A stretch of 64,000 nucleotides of DNA from Nonlabens tegetincola (lineage in GTDB: Bacteria; Bacteroidota; Bacteroidia; Flavobacteriales; Flavobacteriaceae), in assembly GCF_002954355.1 (NCBI RefSeq), contig NZ_MQVV01000014.1:310001-374000 (forward strand), given 5' to 3'. The notes beneath the pieces were generated by a model. That model made no database searches. It saw nothing but the letters and a program-made list of their open reading frames with translations, and was not told where the DNA came from. The position numbers and the translations under genes are program-made. Below are positions 17,686-25,902 of this stretch, one piece after another (position 1 is the first letter of the stretch; the number at the start of each line of letters is the position of its first letter).

Positions 17686-18480
17686 ATGAAAATGAAAATA
17701 TACAATCTTGTTGCAATAGCTATTTTTTCTTGTTTAATGATTTCATGTGTTTCATCACGAGGAATTAATTTTAAAAAACAAGCTAGAACAAGTAATAGTT
17801 CAGTACCACTAGTTAACGAGATAAATCACCAACAATGGGATGATTTACTAAAAAAACATGTTCGTGAAGAAGGACTGGTGGATTATAAAGGATTTCAAAA
17901 AGATAGTGCTTTATTGTCCGAGTATTTAATATACCTATCAGAAAATGTACCTTCTGAAAAATGGAGTTACGAAGAACAACTAGCGTATTTCATAAATCTT
18001 TATAATGCGAGTACGGTACACCTGATTGTAAAAAATTACCCTATTAAAAGTATTAAAGATGTAGAAGCTACCATATCTCCGTTTTTGAAAAAATTTATTC
18101 AAATAGGTGATGAAAAACTGTCTCTAGCCGATGTAGAAAAGGGAATCCTGCAGAAAATGAATGAGCCTAGAATTCATTTTGCCATCAACTGTGCATCTTA
18201 TTCTTGCCCCAAGTTAATGAGAGAAGCTTATACAGCAAAGAACGTGGATTCTTTAATGGAGCAGGCAACAACGGAGTTCATTAACTCTGATAAAAACGAG
18301 ATAACAAGTGATAGAGTAAGAATCTCTGAAATATTTAAATGGTATAAGAAGGATTTTTTAAAACAAGCTAATTCTATAGACGAATACATTAATCAATATT
18401 CTGTAGTTAAAATTCAACCGACTACCGAGATTAATTATTTAGAATATGATTGGAGACTTAATGAAGTAGGTGTCAATTAA
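17686..18480 (+). CDS. DUF547 domain lipoprotein
   Basis: This 264-residue protein has a lipoprotein signal (SCLMISC, Cys21) and a DUF547 domain with LAYFINLYNASTVHLIV, IHFAINCASYSCPKLM and a late LEYDWRLNEV. DUF547 proteins are widespread in Bacteroidota; the conserved Cys and His pattern suggests an enzyme-like fold, but I know of no defined reaction. Predicted envelope location. Convergent with the DUF2807 gene, 6 bp between stop codons. Confidence 0.85.
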   Translation: MKMKIYNLVAIAIFSCLMISCVSSRGINFKKQARTSNSSVPLVNEINHQQWDDLLKKHVREEGLVDYKGFQKDSALLSEYLIYLSENVPSEKWSYEEQLAYFINLYNASTVHLIVKNYPIKSIKDVEATISPFLKKFIQIGDEKLSLADVEKGILQKMNEPRIHFAINCASYSCPKLMREAYTAKNVDSLMEQATTEFINSDKNEITSDRVRISEIFKWYKKDFLKQANSIDEYINQYSVVKIQPTTEINYLEYDWRLNEVGVN

Positions 18481-18486
18481 CGAATA

Positions 18487-19233
18487 TTACTCAATAATTA
18501 CACGACCAGTATACAATTCTTCTACGTTTACAACAGGTGGCTCTTCGGTTAGAATTAAATTTCCTGTACTCAGTAAGGAGCCTGTCACTTGTTGTTTTGC
18601 TTGAAGAAAAATATCGTTAGTACCTCTATGGTAGACCTGAGCTGTTTGCACCTCTAGGTTTCTACCTTCAAATCTCGAGTCTCCTAAAAGGAATTTTAGA
18701 TCGAGTTCATTCACAGTCCCATTTAAAAAGAAATTACTCAGACCATTTGTTTCTATAGAAAGCTTATCTACATTAATATCGAGATCAAAGTCGCCGCTAA
18801 TATGAAAAGCATCTTCTTCTTCGGTATCCTCACACAGCAAGGTAAGTTCGTTCAAATTAAGAGTGCCTGAACTTTTCACAGCAAGGCCAGAACTGTTTCT
18901 TAAAACTTGAAGATCAGGTAAGGTTACATATACTTTAGTTACTCCATATTCCCGTATCAGGTTACAACTATTATTATTTTTAATGGATAGGGTAGCATCG
19001 GTTACTGTAATATCAATATCATTTACAAGATTTTCTCCGGTTTCTAGGATTACTTCATAAGGTCCTTGTGATACAATAAGCTGGCTACGTTCATAGACTA
19101 TAATTTTATTGAAACCTGTAATATCATAATCAATTTGTACTAGGTCACCCGATGTTTGCACACAATCATTAACATTCTCTGAATCACAAGAGAAAAGAAT
19201 CACGACAAAAAGGAAAAAGAATGCTTTTTTCAT
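18487..19233 (-). CDS. GIN-domain (DUF2807) lipoprotein
   Basis: This 248-residue protein has a short lipoprotein signal (VVILFSC, Cys16), then a beta-rich region typical of the head GIN domain (DUF2807): ITGFNKIIVYERSQLIVSQG followed by repeating short strands. The fold resembles a right-handed beta-helix adhesin-like solenoid. Function unknown; probably at the cell envelope. It starts 1 bp after the stop of the PagL-like gene and is likely cotranscribed with it. Confidence 0.78.
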   Translation of the reverse strand: MKKAFFFLFVVILFSCDSENVNDCVQTSGDLVQIDYDITGFNKIIVYERSQLIVSQGPYEVILETGENLVNDIDITVTDATLSIKNNNSCNLIREYGVTKVYVTLPDLQVLRNSSGLAVKSSGTLNLNELTLLCEDTEEEDAFHISGDFDLDINVDKLSIETNGLSNFFLNGTVNELDLKFLLGDSRFEGRNLEVQTAQVYHRGTNDIFLQAKQQVTGSLLSTGNLILTEEPPVVNVEELYTGRVIIE

Positions 19234-19234
19234 A

Positions 19235-20340
19235 TTATAATCTTATACCAATTCCAAATTCAACAGCTTCAGCTTTGGCGCCATGTGAATGCACATTTAC
19301 CACTCCAAAAAATTTATCGCCAAAATATCTTTTAAGTCCTAATCTATTATAAACTCGATTTTCAAATTCTACCGGCCAGTAAACATAGTAGCCTAAGTGT
19401 GTGATAAAAGCAATTTTATTAAAACGTAATTCGTGACCTATAAAAACACCAACTCTCTTAAAATCTGTATCGGCGCTTATATTATTTTCAGGAAACGCAA
19501 TAGATTGATGTTTGATATATTCCTTTAAAAAATAAGAAACAAATAATTCTGACCCTGCTAACAACGTGCTTTTACGATTAATTTTTTTATCTATAAAACC
19601 AGTAAAAACATAAAAAGGGAATTGACCACTTCCATTAATATCACTTTCATTAATACCACTCCTAAATACGAAATTGTATTTAAAAGGTTCTGTGTATTTT
19701 TTACTTTCAGTATTAGGAATATAATCTGGGAATTGGTCATGGTTAAATTGATAGCTTAAACCTGCCGTTAGTGCAAAGGTGTTTGTACTATTATTAGGAG
19801 CTTTAATGTTTGCATTAGAATAATGAATGATGGTAAAACCAGCGTGAATACCTAATCCTTTAACTAGATTTTCTTTTATATATCCAAATTTTAGGTAAGT
19901 CGAGCTCAGTAACCTAGTGCCGTAAGCGTTGTTTATATAATTAGTATTGCGATCATAGGGACTACTAGTAAAGGCGATACCTTGACCAATTCTCAAAGTC
20001 AAACTTCGTTTCAAAAAGTAGAAATTAAAATGCCCGTATAGGCCAATATTTTCTCCTAAATATTGGTTTTTCATATCTTGATAGGATAGAGAAAAACCCA
20101 GTCAGGATAGTTGAATCGTCTTTCCCATTGGTTGTAACCGTATGTTTTCTTGTTATAACTTACGATAAAACCTGTAGGATGATCAGTGATTAAATGAGCT
20201 ATATCAGGATTGTGTTCTAGAATAGTACCATAAAATGGATTGAAGTCTAATGAAAAAGATTTTATCTCATTATCCTGGGAATGAGCATGGAAACAACTAG
20301 AAAAAAGAAGTGTATAAAAAAAGTATTTATATTTCGTCAA
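19235..20340 (-). pseudogene. PagL-like lipid A 3-O-deacylase (acyloxyacyl hydrolase family), frameshifted
   Basis: Two overlapping reading frames (20340-20071 and 20074-19235) together make one protein. The first encodes a signal peptide and LDFNPFYGTILEHNPDIAHL. It breaks after FNYPDWVF. The second continues SYQDMKNQYLGENIGLYGHF. Adding one C to the CCC at 20097-20099 joins them into 368 residues. The C-terminal part keeps the PagL catalytic His-x-Ser motif in IHYSNANIKAPNN and ends in an outer-membrane-type strand. PagL removes the 3-O acyl chain of lipid A. This is either true inactivation or a homopolymer sequencing error; see findings. Confidence 0.8.
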
Positions 20341-20439
20341 AGGTTGGTTTTAGGGTTCTCTCAAAAGTAAGAAACAACTTAGAAAAACACCCAACCCAAG
20401 GAATAATTTATTAGCTCTATTTTAATAGACTCCAATTAA

Positions 20440-21081
20440 TTACATTTCAATTTTACTCAATTCCTTATAGTTTCTTTTCAATCTTTTGAGTAAAATTCCA
20501 TAAACCAAGCTGTAAATCCCGTAAATCACAAGACACATTACCAATAAGTAAATGAAGGTAAACCCTAAAAACATCAATTTAATTTTTAATTCATGTCCTG
20601 CGTTTGAAGGAGCATGCACCATATTGTAAATTCTAGGGTCATTTTCTAACATTAGGATACTAAAAATCACACCGTATACAAAGACAAAGGCTAGGTTAAA
20701 CCAGATATAAGCCCTCATTGTTTTACGAGTAATGATAATGTTACGCAACAATTCCTTTACTGGTTGAACTGCTGATATGCGACGGTAGTTACGGTAAAAT
20801 AAATACACAAAAATTATAAGCGCGATGTAGCTAAATACATACGTTCCATAATGAAAACTCTCGCCTGTGATTTCAATAGCCTCATCTCTAGCATCAGTCA
20901 TAAAGGGCAGAAAACTTACCAAAGTGAGTAGTGCAAATTCAATTAACGCAATGTAGAGTAACCATTTTACGATGTTACTACTTTTCTTGTGAAGCATACT
21001 GCTCAGTGCAGTTGTAGAAAATTTAGGTAAACCTTTTTCCTGTTGCTTCCAGTTTTCTTTTAAAATATCTAATTGATCCAT
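20440..21081 (-). CDS. Four-helix membrane protein, putative anti-sigma partner
   Basis: This 213-residue protein has a cytoplasmic-looking N-terminus (LDILKENWKQQEKGLPKF) and four hydrophobic helices at about residues 38-60, 80-97, 122-142 and 168-196. The N-terminal LKENWK...LP pattern recurs in flavobacterial proteins encoded right after ECF sigma factors. The gene starts 3 bp after the sigma factor. I infer a regulator of that sigma factor, but no zinc anti-sigma motif is visible, so this stays tentative. Confidence 0.6.
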   Translation of the reverse strand: MDQLDILKENWKQQEKGLPKFSTTALSSMLHKKSSNIVKWLLYIALIEFALLTLVSFLPFMTDARDEAIEITGESFHYGTYVFSYIALIIFVYLFYRNYRRISAVQPVKELLRNIIITRKTMRAYIWFNLAFVFVYGVIFSILMLENDPRIYNMVHAPSNAGHELKIKLMFLGFTFIYLLVMCLVIYGIYSLVYGILLKRLKRNYKELSKIEM

Positions 21082-21084
21082 AGT

Positions 21085-21579
21085 TTATGGATTTACAAGT
21101 TTAGCAAGTTTTGTTTTTATTCGATTCATCTTTACTCGGGCATTTACCTCGCTTATACCCAAAGTGTATGAGATCTCCTTATAATTTTTATCCTCCAGAT
21201 ATAAAAAAACAAGAGCTTTATCTATATCATTAAGTTGTTTAATAGCACTGTACAATAACGTAAGTTGTTCGTTTGAATCATCTTCCTCTTTACGGTCTTC
21301 AATTTTAAATTGTACGCTATCGTATTCTTGAGTTTTAACTCTACGTTTGTTTTTACGATACAATGTAATTGCCGTATTCAGTGCTACACGATACATCCAG
21401 GTTGAAAACTTGCTATCACCTCTAAATTTGGGATAGGCTTTCCACAGTTGTATCGTAACTTCTTGAAACAAATCATTATGTGCATCTTGATCATTGGTAT
21501 ATAACCGGCATATTTTGTGCACGATATTCTGGTGTTTATCAAGTAGCTCTACAAATTGTTTTTCTTGGTCTGGTTTCAC
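21085..21579 (-). CDS. ECF-type RNA polymerase sigma factor
   Basis: This 164-residue protein has sigma region 2 (DLFQEVTIQLWKAYPKFRG, STWMYRVALNTAITLYRK) and region 4 (LEDKNYKEISYTLGISEVNARVKMNRI), the normal ECF layout and length. It would redirect RNA polymerase to a small regulon. It heads a two-gene unit with the 4-TM protein and diverges from lpdA across a 200-bp gap that holds a palindrome copy. Confidence 0.92.
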   Translation of the reverse strand: MKPDQEKQFVELLDKHQNIVHKICRLYTNDQDAHNDLFQEVTIQLWKAYPKFRGDSKFSTWMYRVALNTAITLYRKNKRRVKTQEYDSVQFKIEDRKEEDDSNEQLTLLYSAIKQLNDIDKALVFLYLEDKNYKEISYTLGISEVNARVKMNRIKTKLAKLVNP

Positions 21580-21663
21580 AAAATCAGATTATGCTTATAA
21601 GTAGTTTAGGTTCACTTTTTGTTACAACACAAATGATAAATTTAAAAAAGTAGGTAGTGAGTA

Positions 21664-21679
21664 CGCTTTCGCGAAAGCG
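21664..21679. repeat. Dispersed palindrome copy 5 (exact)
   Basis: Exact 16-mer in the divergent promoter region between the sigma factor and lpdA, with TA-rich flanks (GTAC...GTAT). Confidence 0.95.
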
Positions 21680-21736
21680 TATAATCACATTCTATCATAT
21701 AACAGTCCAGAATGTATGAAAAAAAAGCCTATTTCT

Positions 21737-21744
21737 TATCTTTG
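21737..21744 (+). promoter_or_regulatory. -7 promoter box for lpdA
   Basis: TATCTTTG, perfect TAnnTTTG, 35 bp before the lpdA ATG. Confidence 0.65.
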
Positions 21745-21779
21745 TTATTCATTACAAATATGAAATAAAGACCTCTTTT

Positions 21780-23180
21780 ATGAGTAAATACGATGTAGCC
21801 GTTATAGGCTCGGGACCTGGTGGATATGTTGCAGCAATTCGATGTGCACAACTAGGTATGAAAACTGCCATTATAGAAAAATACAATACATTGGGTGGAA
21901 CCTGTTTGAATGTGGGTTGTATTCCATCAAAAGCACTTTTAGATTCTTCTCATCATTATGATGATGCGATGAGACATTTTGAAGAGCACGGTATCGATAT
22001 TCCAGGTGATATTAAGATCAATTTTGAAAAAATGATCTCTCGTAAACAAAAAGTAGTTGATCAAACTTGTGATGGTGTAGCATTTCTTATGAAAAAGAAC
22101 AACATCGATGTTTTTACTGGAATGGGTTCATTTGTCGATGCTACTCATATTAAAATAGAAGGTGAAGAAACACAAACTATCGAGGCAGCAAAAACTATAA
22201 TTGCAACAGGTTCAAAACCTGCTACATTGCCATTTATAGAACTAGATAAGGAGCGTATCATTACATCTACCGAAGCATTATCGCTTAAAGAAATACCTAA
22301 ACACATGATCGTAATAGGTGGTGGAGTTATAGGATTAGAGCTAGGTCAGGTTTATCGTCGTCTAGGAGCCGATGTTACCGTGATTGAATACATGGATCGC
22401 ATTACTCCAGGAATGGATAAGGTTTTATCTAAAGAGCTTACCAAGGTTCTTAAAAAGCAAGGAGTAAAATTCCAGTTATCTCATGCGGTTAATAAAGTGG
22501 AACGCAATGGTGATGAAGTAACGGTAACGGCTAAAAATAAAAAGGGAGAAGAAGTAAGTTTTACTGGTGATTACGTTTTAGTAAGTGTAGGTCGTCGCCC
22601 TTATACAGATAAATTAAATGCTACCGCAGCCGGTGTAAAGGTTAATGAGCGTGGTCAAATAGAGGTAAATGAACATTTACAAACCAATGTCTCAAACATT
22701 TATGCGATAGGAGATGTAGTACGTGGCGCTATGCTAGCTCACAAGTCAGAAGAAGAAGGTGTCTTTGTAGCCGAAACTATTGCTGGTCAAAAGCCACATA
22801 TTAATTACAACCTTATTCCTAACGTAATTTACACTTGGCCAGAAGTAGCAAGTGTAGGTCAAACGGAGGAACAACTTAAGGAAGCTGGGGCAAATTACAA
22901 AGTTGGTCAATTCCCTATGAGAGCTTTAGGACGATCTAGAGCAAGTGGTGACATTGATGGATTAATAAAGATTATTGCCGACAAAGCAACCGACGAGGTT
23001 CTAGGTGTACACATGATAGGTGCTCGAGTAGCCGACCTAATTTCAGAAGCTGTTACAGCAATGGAATTTAGAGCTAGCGCCGAGGATATTGCTAGAATGT
23101 CACACGCACATCCTACCTATGCCGAGGCTGTTAAAGAAGCGGCTCTTGCTGCAACTGATGATCGTGCTCTACATGTATAA
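21780..23180 (+). CDS. lpdA: Dihydrolipoyl dehydrogenase
   Basis: This 466-residue flavoprotein is E3 of the 2-oxoacid dehydrogenase and glycine cleavage complexes. It shows the FAD motif GSGPGGY at residues 10-16 and the redox disulfide GGTCLNVGCIPSKALL (Cys42, Cys47). It also has the NAD motif VIGGGVIGLELG, the second FAD motif IYAIGDVVRGAMLAH, and the catalytic His in HAHPTYAEAVKEAAL. Full length. It has its own promoter and terminator, so it is a single-gene unit here, away from E1/E2 genes. Confidence 0.97.
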   Translation: MSKYDVAVIGSGPGGYVAAIRCAQLGMKTAIIEKYNTLGGTCLNVGCIPSKALLDSSHHYDDAMRHFEEHGIDIPGDIKINFEKMISRKQKVVDQTCDGVAFLMKKNNIDVFTGMGSFVDATHIKIEGEETQTIEAAKTIIATGSKPATLPFIELDKERIITSTEALSLKEIPKHMIVIGGGVIGLELGQVYRRLGADVTVIEYMDRITPGMDKVLSKELTKVLKKQGVKFQLSHAVNKVERNGDEVTVTAKNKKGEEVSFTGDYVLVSVGRRPYTDKLNATAAGVKVNERGQIEVNEHLQTNVSNIYAIGDVVRGAMLAHKSEEEGVFVAETIAGQKPHINYNLIPNVIYTWPEVASVGQTEEQLKEAGANYKVGQFPMRALGRSRASGDIDGLIKIIADKATDEVLGVHMIGARVADLISEAVTAMEFRASAEDIARMSHAHPTYAEAVKEAALAATDDRALHV

Positions 23181-23203
23181 TATTGTATAAGTAATGAATT
23201 TAT

Positions 23204-23235
23204 AAAGTGCGAGTTTTAATTTACTCGCACTTTTT
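23204..23235 (+). terminator. Rho-independent terminator of lpdA
   Basis: AAAGTGCGAGT and ACTCGCACTTT form an 11-bp stem with an 8-nt loop, followed by T residues, 23 bp after the stop. Confidence 0.9.
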
Positions 23236-23251
23236 GTTTCTAAATTAGTAA

Positions 23252-24565
23252 GTGAACAAACGACAAACATATTCTATCCAAAAGGATGCTGCGGCATTTA
23301 AAACTGCCTTAATACATTTTTTTAAAAAGGAATCTTTTTTCTTTTTATTAGACAGTAACCATCATCAGGATCAATATGCTAATTATGATTGGTTAGTGGC
23401 AGTAGGTGCTCTAGAAAAATTAATTCCCCAATCAGGTGAAGCTTTTAATAGTTTGAGATCCTTTAGAGAAGAATTTCCAGATTGGTGTTTTGGATGGTTG
23501 ACCTACGACTTAAAAAATGAGGTAGAAGAACTTGAGTCATTGAATGTAGATGGGATGCAAATACCGGTGATGCAATTTGTAGTACCTCAATATGTATTTA
23601 GTTGTAAAAAGGGACAGGTAGAATTACATGCCTATGTAAACGATTCAAGAGTTGTTACAGACTTAATTAATCATATAGTTCAGCATCCAATATCTCATCA
23701 CGCAACAGTAGTTAAATCTCAGTTTATTGAAGCTCGAGATGAAGAAGATACTTACATAAAAAAGGCCCATCGATTTTTAAACCATATTAAGCGAGGCGAT
23801 ATTTATGAAGCCAACTTTTGCACAGAATTTTTTGCTCATGATGCCTATCTTGATAGTATAAAAGCTTATAATGATTTAAATAAAATAAGCGAACCTCCGT
23901 TTGCAGCTTATGTAAGAAGTAATGAGTTCTCACTAATATCAGCTAGTCCAGAAAGATATTTACAAAAAAAAGGAACTAAGATCATATCACAACCGATTAA
24001 AGGAACAGCTGCAAGATCTGGACATTTTGTGGTGGATGAATCTTTAAAAGAAAAACTACAAAACGATCCTAAAGAACGTTCTGAAAATGTGATGATCGTT
24101 GATCTGGTACGCAATGATTTATCAAGAGTAGCCCAAAAAGGAAGCGTGCAAGTAGAAGAACTTTTTGGTGTTTATACCTTTAAACAAGTACATCAAATGA
24201 TAAGTATTATTACTTGTGAACTTAGGGAAGAAATAAGCGCTGTTGATGCGATTGAAAATTCCTTTCCTATGGGCAGTATGACAGGCGCTCCTAAAATAAG
24301 TGCCATGAAAATTATAGAAGAGCAAGAAAGCTTTAAACGCGGTTTATACAGCGGTTCAGTAGGGTATTTTACTCCCAATGATGATTTTGATTTCAATGTG
24401 GTTATCAGATCTATATTGTATAACTCAAACTTAAAATACCTGTCTTTTTCAGTAGGTAGTGCCTTAACCGTTGCAGCACAACCTGAAAAAGAATATCAAG
24501 AATGTATGCTTAAGGCCAGAGCTATGAAGAATGTTTTAGCTTTACAAGGCTTTGAATCACGATAG
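23252..24565 (+). CDS. pabB: Aminodeoxychorismate synthase component I
   Basis: This 437-residue chorismate-binding enzyme has the PabB-specific SQPIKGTAAR (nucleophilic Lys), NVMIVDLVRNDLSRVAQ, and GSMTGAPKISAM (PabB-type rather than TrpE). It combines chorismate with ammonia from PabA to make 4-amino-4-deoxychorismate for folate. The start is GTG at 23252, 15 bp past the lpdA terminator; no ATG is available nearby. The promoter is not clear. It is followed by tilS after 2 bp and probably forms an operon with tilS and dsbD. Confidence 0.9.
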   Translation: MNKRQTYSIQKDAAAFKTALIHFFKKESFFFLLDSNHHQDQYANYDWLVAVGALEKLIPQSGEAFNSLRSFREEFPDWCFGWLTYDLKNEVEELESLNVDGMQIPVMQFVVPQYVFSCKKGQVELHAYVNDSRVVTDLINHIVQHPISHHATVVKSQFIEARDEEDTYIKKAHRFLNHIKRGDIYEANFCTEFFAHDAYLDSIKAYNDLNKISEPPFAAYVRSNEFSLISASPERYLQKKGTKIISQPIKGTAARSGHFVVDESLKEKLQNDPKERSENVMIVDLVRNDLSRVAQKGSVQVEELFGVYTFKQVHQMISIITCELREEISAVDAIENSFPMGSMTGAPKISAMKIIEEQESFKRGLYSGSVGYFTPNDDFDFNVVIRSILYNSNLKYLSFSVGSALTVAAQPEKEYQECMLKARAMKNVLALQGFESR

Positions 24566-24567
24566 GT

Positions 24568-25902
24568 ATGTTACAAGATTTTAAACAACATATTCAAACC
24601 GCATTTCCAGAACTTTTAAACGCATCCCTGTTAATTGCAGTAAGCGGCGGTTGTGATAGTATGGTATTGTGGGATTTAATTCATCGGTCAGGTTTGAACT
24701 ATGCCGTGACTCATTGTAACTTCCTTCTTAGAGATAACGAAAGTGATAAAGATCAAGAGCTTGTTGTTAATAAAGCGCAAGAACTAGGGGTTGTTTGTCA
24801 TACAACTAGCTTCAATACTCAAAAGTTTATGAAACAGCACAACATGGCTGTTCAAGAAGCTGCTAGAAAATTAAGATACGATTATTTCTATGCTATGTGC
24901 AGGGAATTTAATTATGATTACATTCTCACTGCTCACCATTTAGATGATCAAATAGAAACATTCTTTATGCATCTTAATCGTGGTGCAGGATTAAATGGCC
25001 TTACAGGTATACCTGACCGCAATAATAAAATCCGAAGACCATTATTGGTTTTCTCTAGAGAGAGAATTGAAAACTATGCAACAAATAATCAGGTAGAGTA
25101 TAGAGAGGACGCAAGCAATAATCAAAATAACTATTTACGCAACCAATTGCGTAATCTCGTGCTTCCACAATTGTATAAAGCTTTACCACAATTAAAGGAA
25201 AATCTTCCCAAAGTGTTGGTTAATTTAAAAGCTAGTAAACAATTACAAGATGATGCGGTATCACGCTTTCGCGAAAGCGTAATCACACAGGTTCAGGATG
25301 AAATACATTTCTCGATAAAAGCATTAAAATCTTACCATCAAGCTGGTTTGTATTTTTATGAAGTTGTCAATCAATATACAGCCGTTAACTACGATGAATT
25401 AATGCAATTTATGTATTCACCAAGTGGTAAGAGATTAGAATTAGGTGCTTACCAATTATGGCGAGATAGAGAATATTTTAAGTTAATTCTCTTACCGAAA
25501 AAGATTGAATTTGATGTAAGTATGCCTATTGAAAATTCTAAAGTGAAAACTGAGATAGGAACTTTTGAACTTGAAATACGATCGGTAAATAATCCATTAG
25601 AGCTTGTAAAAAATGAAGCAAGCAAGAATAATTTGTTTCTTGATGCTGAATTAATAGACGCTCCTGTAAAAATAACAAATTGGAAAGCAGGAGATAAATT
25701 ACAGCCATTTGGTATGAAGGGGAAAAGTCAATTAGTAAGTGATATACTTACAAATTATAAGGTTTCTACCTTTGAAAAGCCCAATGTTCCAGTATTGCGT
25801 TATCTTGGTCATTTATTATGGGTGATAGGGTATAGAAACAGCATTCATTTTCCAGTTACATCATCTACTAAAAAACTATTAAAAATAACTTTTCATTCAT
25901 GA
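24568..25902 (+). CDS. tilS: tRNA(Ile)-lysidine synthetase
   Basis: This 444-residue protein has the PP-loop SGGCDS (residues 26-31), an ATP pyrophosphatase domain with LTAHHLDDQIETFFMHLNRG, and a C-terminal TilS domain (WKAGDKLQPFGMKGKSQLVSD). It modifies C34 of the AUA-reading tRNA(Ile) with lysine, an essential step. A palindrome copy at 25264-25279 encodes RFRES near residue 234, in the linker between the domains. The stop overlaps the dsbD start (ATGA). Confidence 0.93.
   Translation: MLQDFKQHIQTAFPELLNASLLIAVSGGCDSMVLWDLIHRSGLNYAVTHCNFLLRDNESDKDQELVVNKAQELGVVCHTTSFNTQKFMKQHNMAVQEAARKLRYDYFYAMCREFNYDYILTAHHLDDQIETFFMHLNRGAGLNGLTGIPDRNNKIRRPLLVFSRERIENYATNNQVEYREDASNNQNNYLRNQLRNLVLPQLYKALPQLKENLPKVLVNLKASKQLQDDAVSRFRESVITQVQDEIHFSIKALKSYHQAGLYFYEVVNQYTAVNYDELMQFMYSPSGKRLELGAYQLWRDREYFKLILLPKKIEFDVSMPIENSKVKTEIGTFELEIRSVNNPLELVKNEASKNNLFLDAELIDAPVKITNWKAGDKLQPFGMKGKSQLVSDILTNYKVSTFEKPNVPVLRYLGHLLWVIGYRNSIHFPVTSSTKKLLKITFHS
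25264..25279. repeat. Dispersed palindrome copy 6 (exact)
   Basis: Exact 16-mer inside tilS, read as Arg-Phe-Arg-Glu-Ser, followed by GTAATCAC. Confidence 0.95.
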
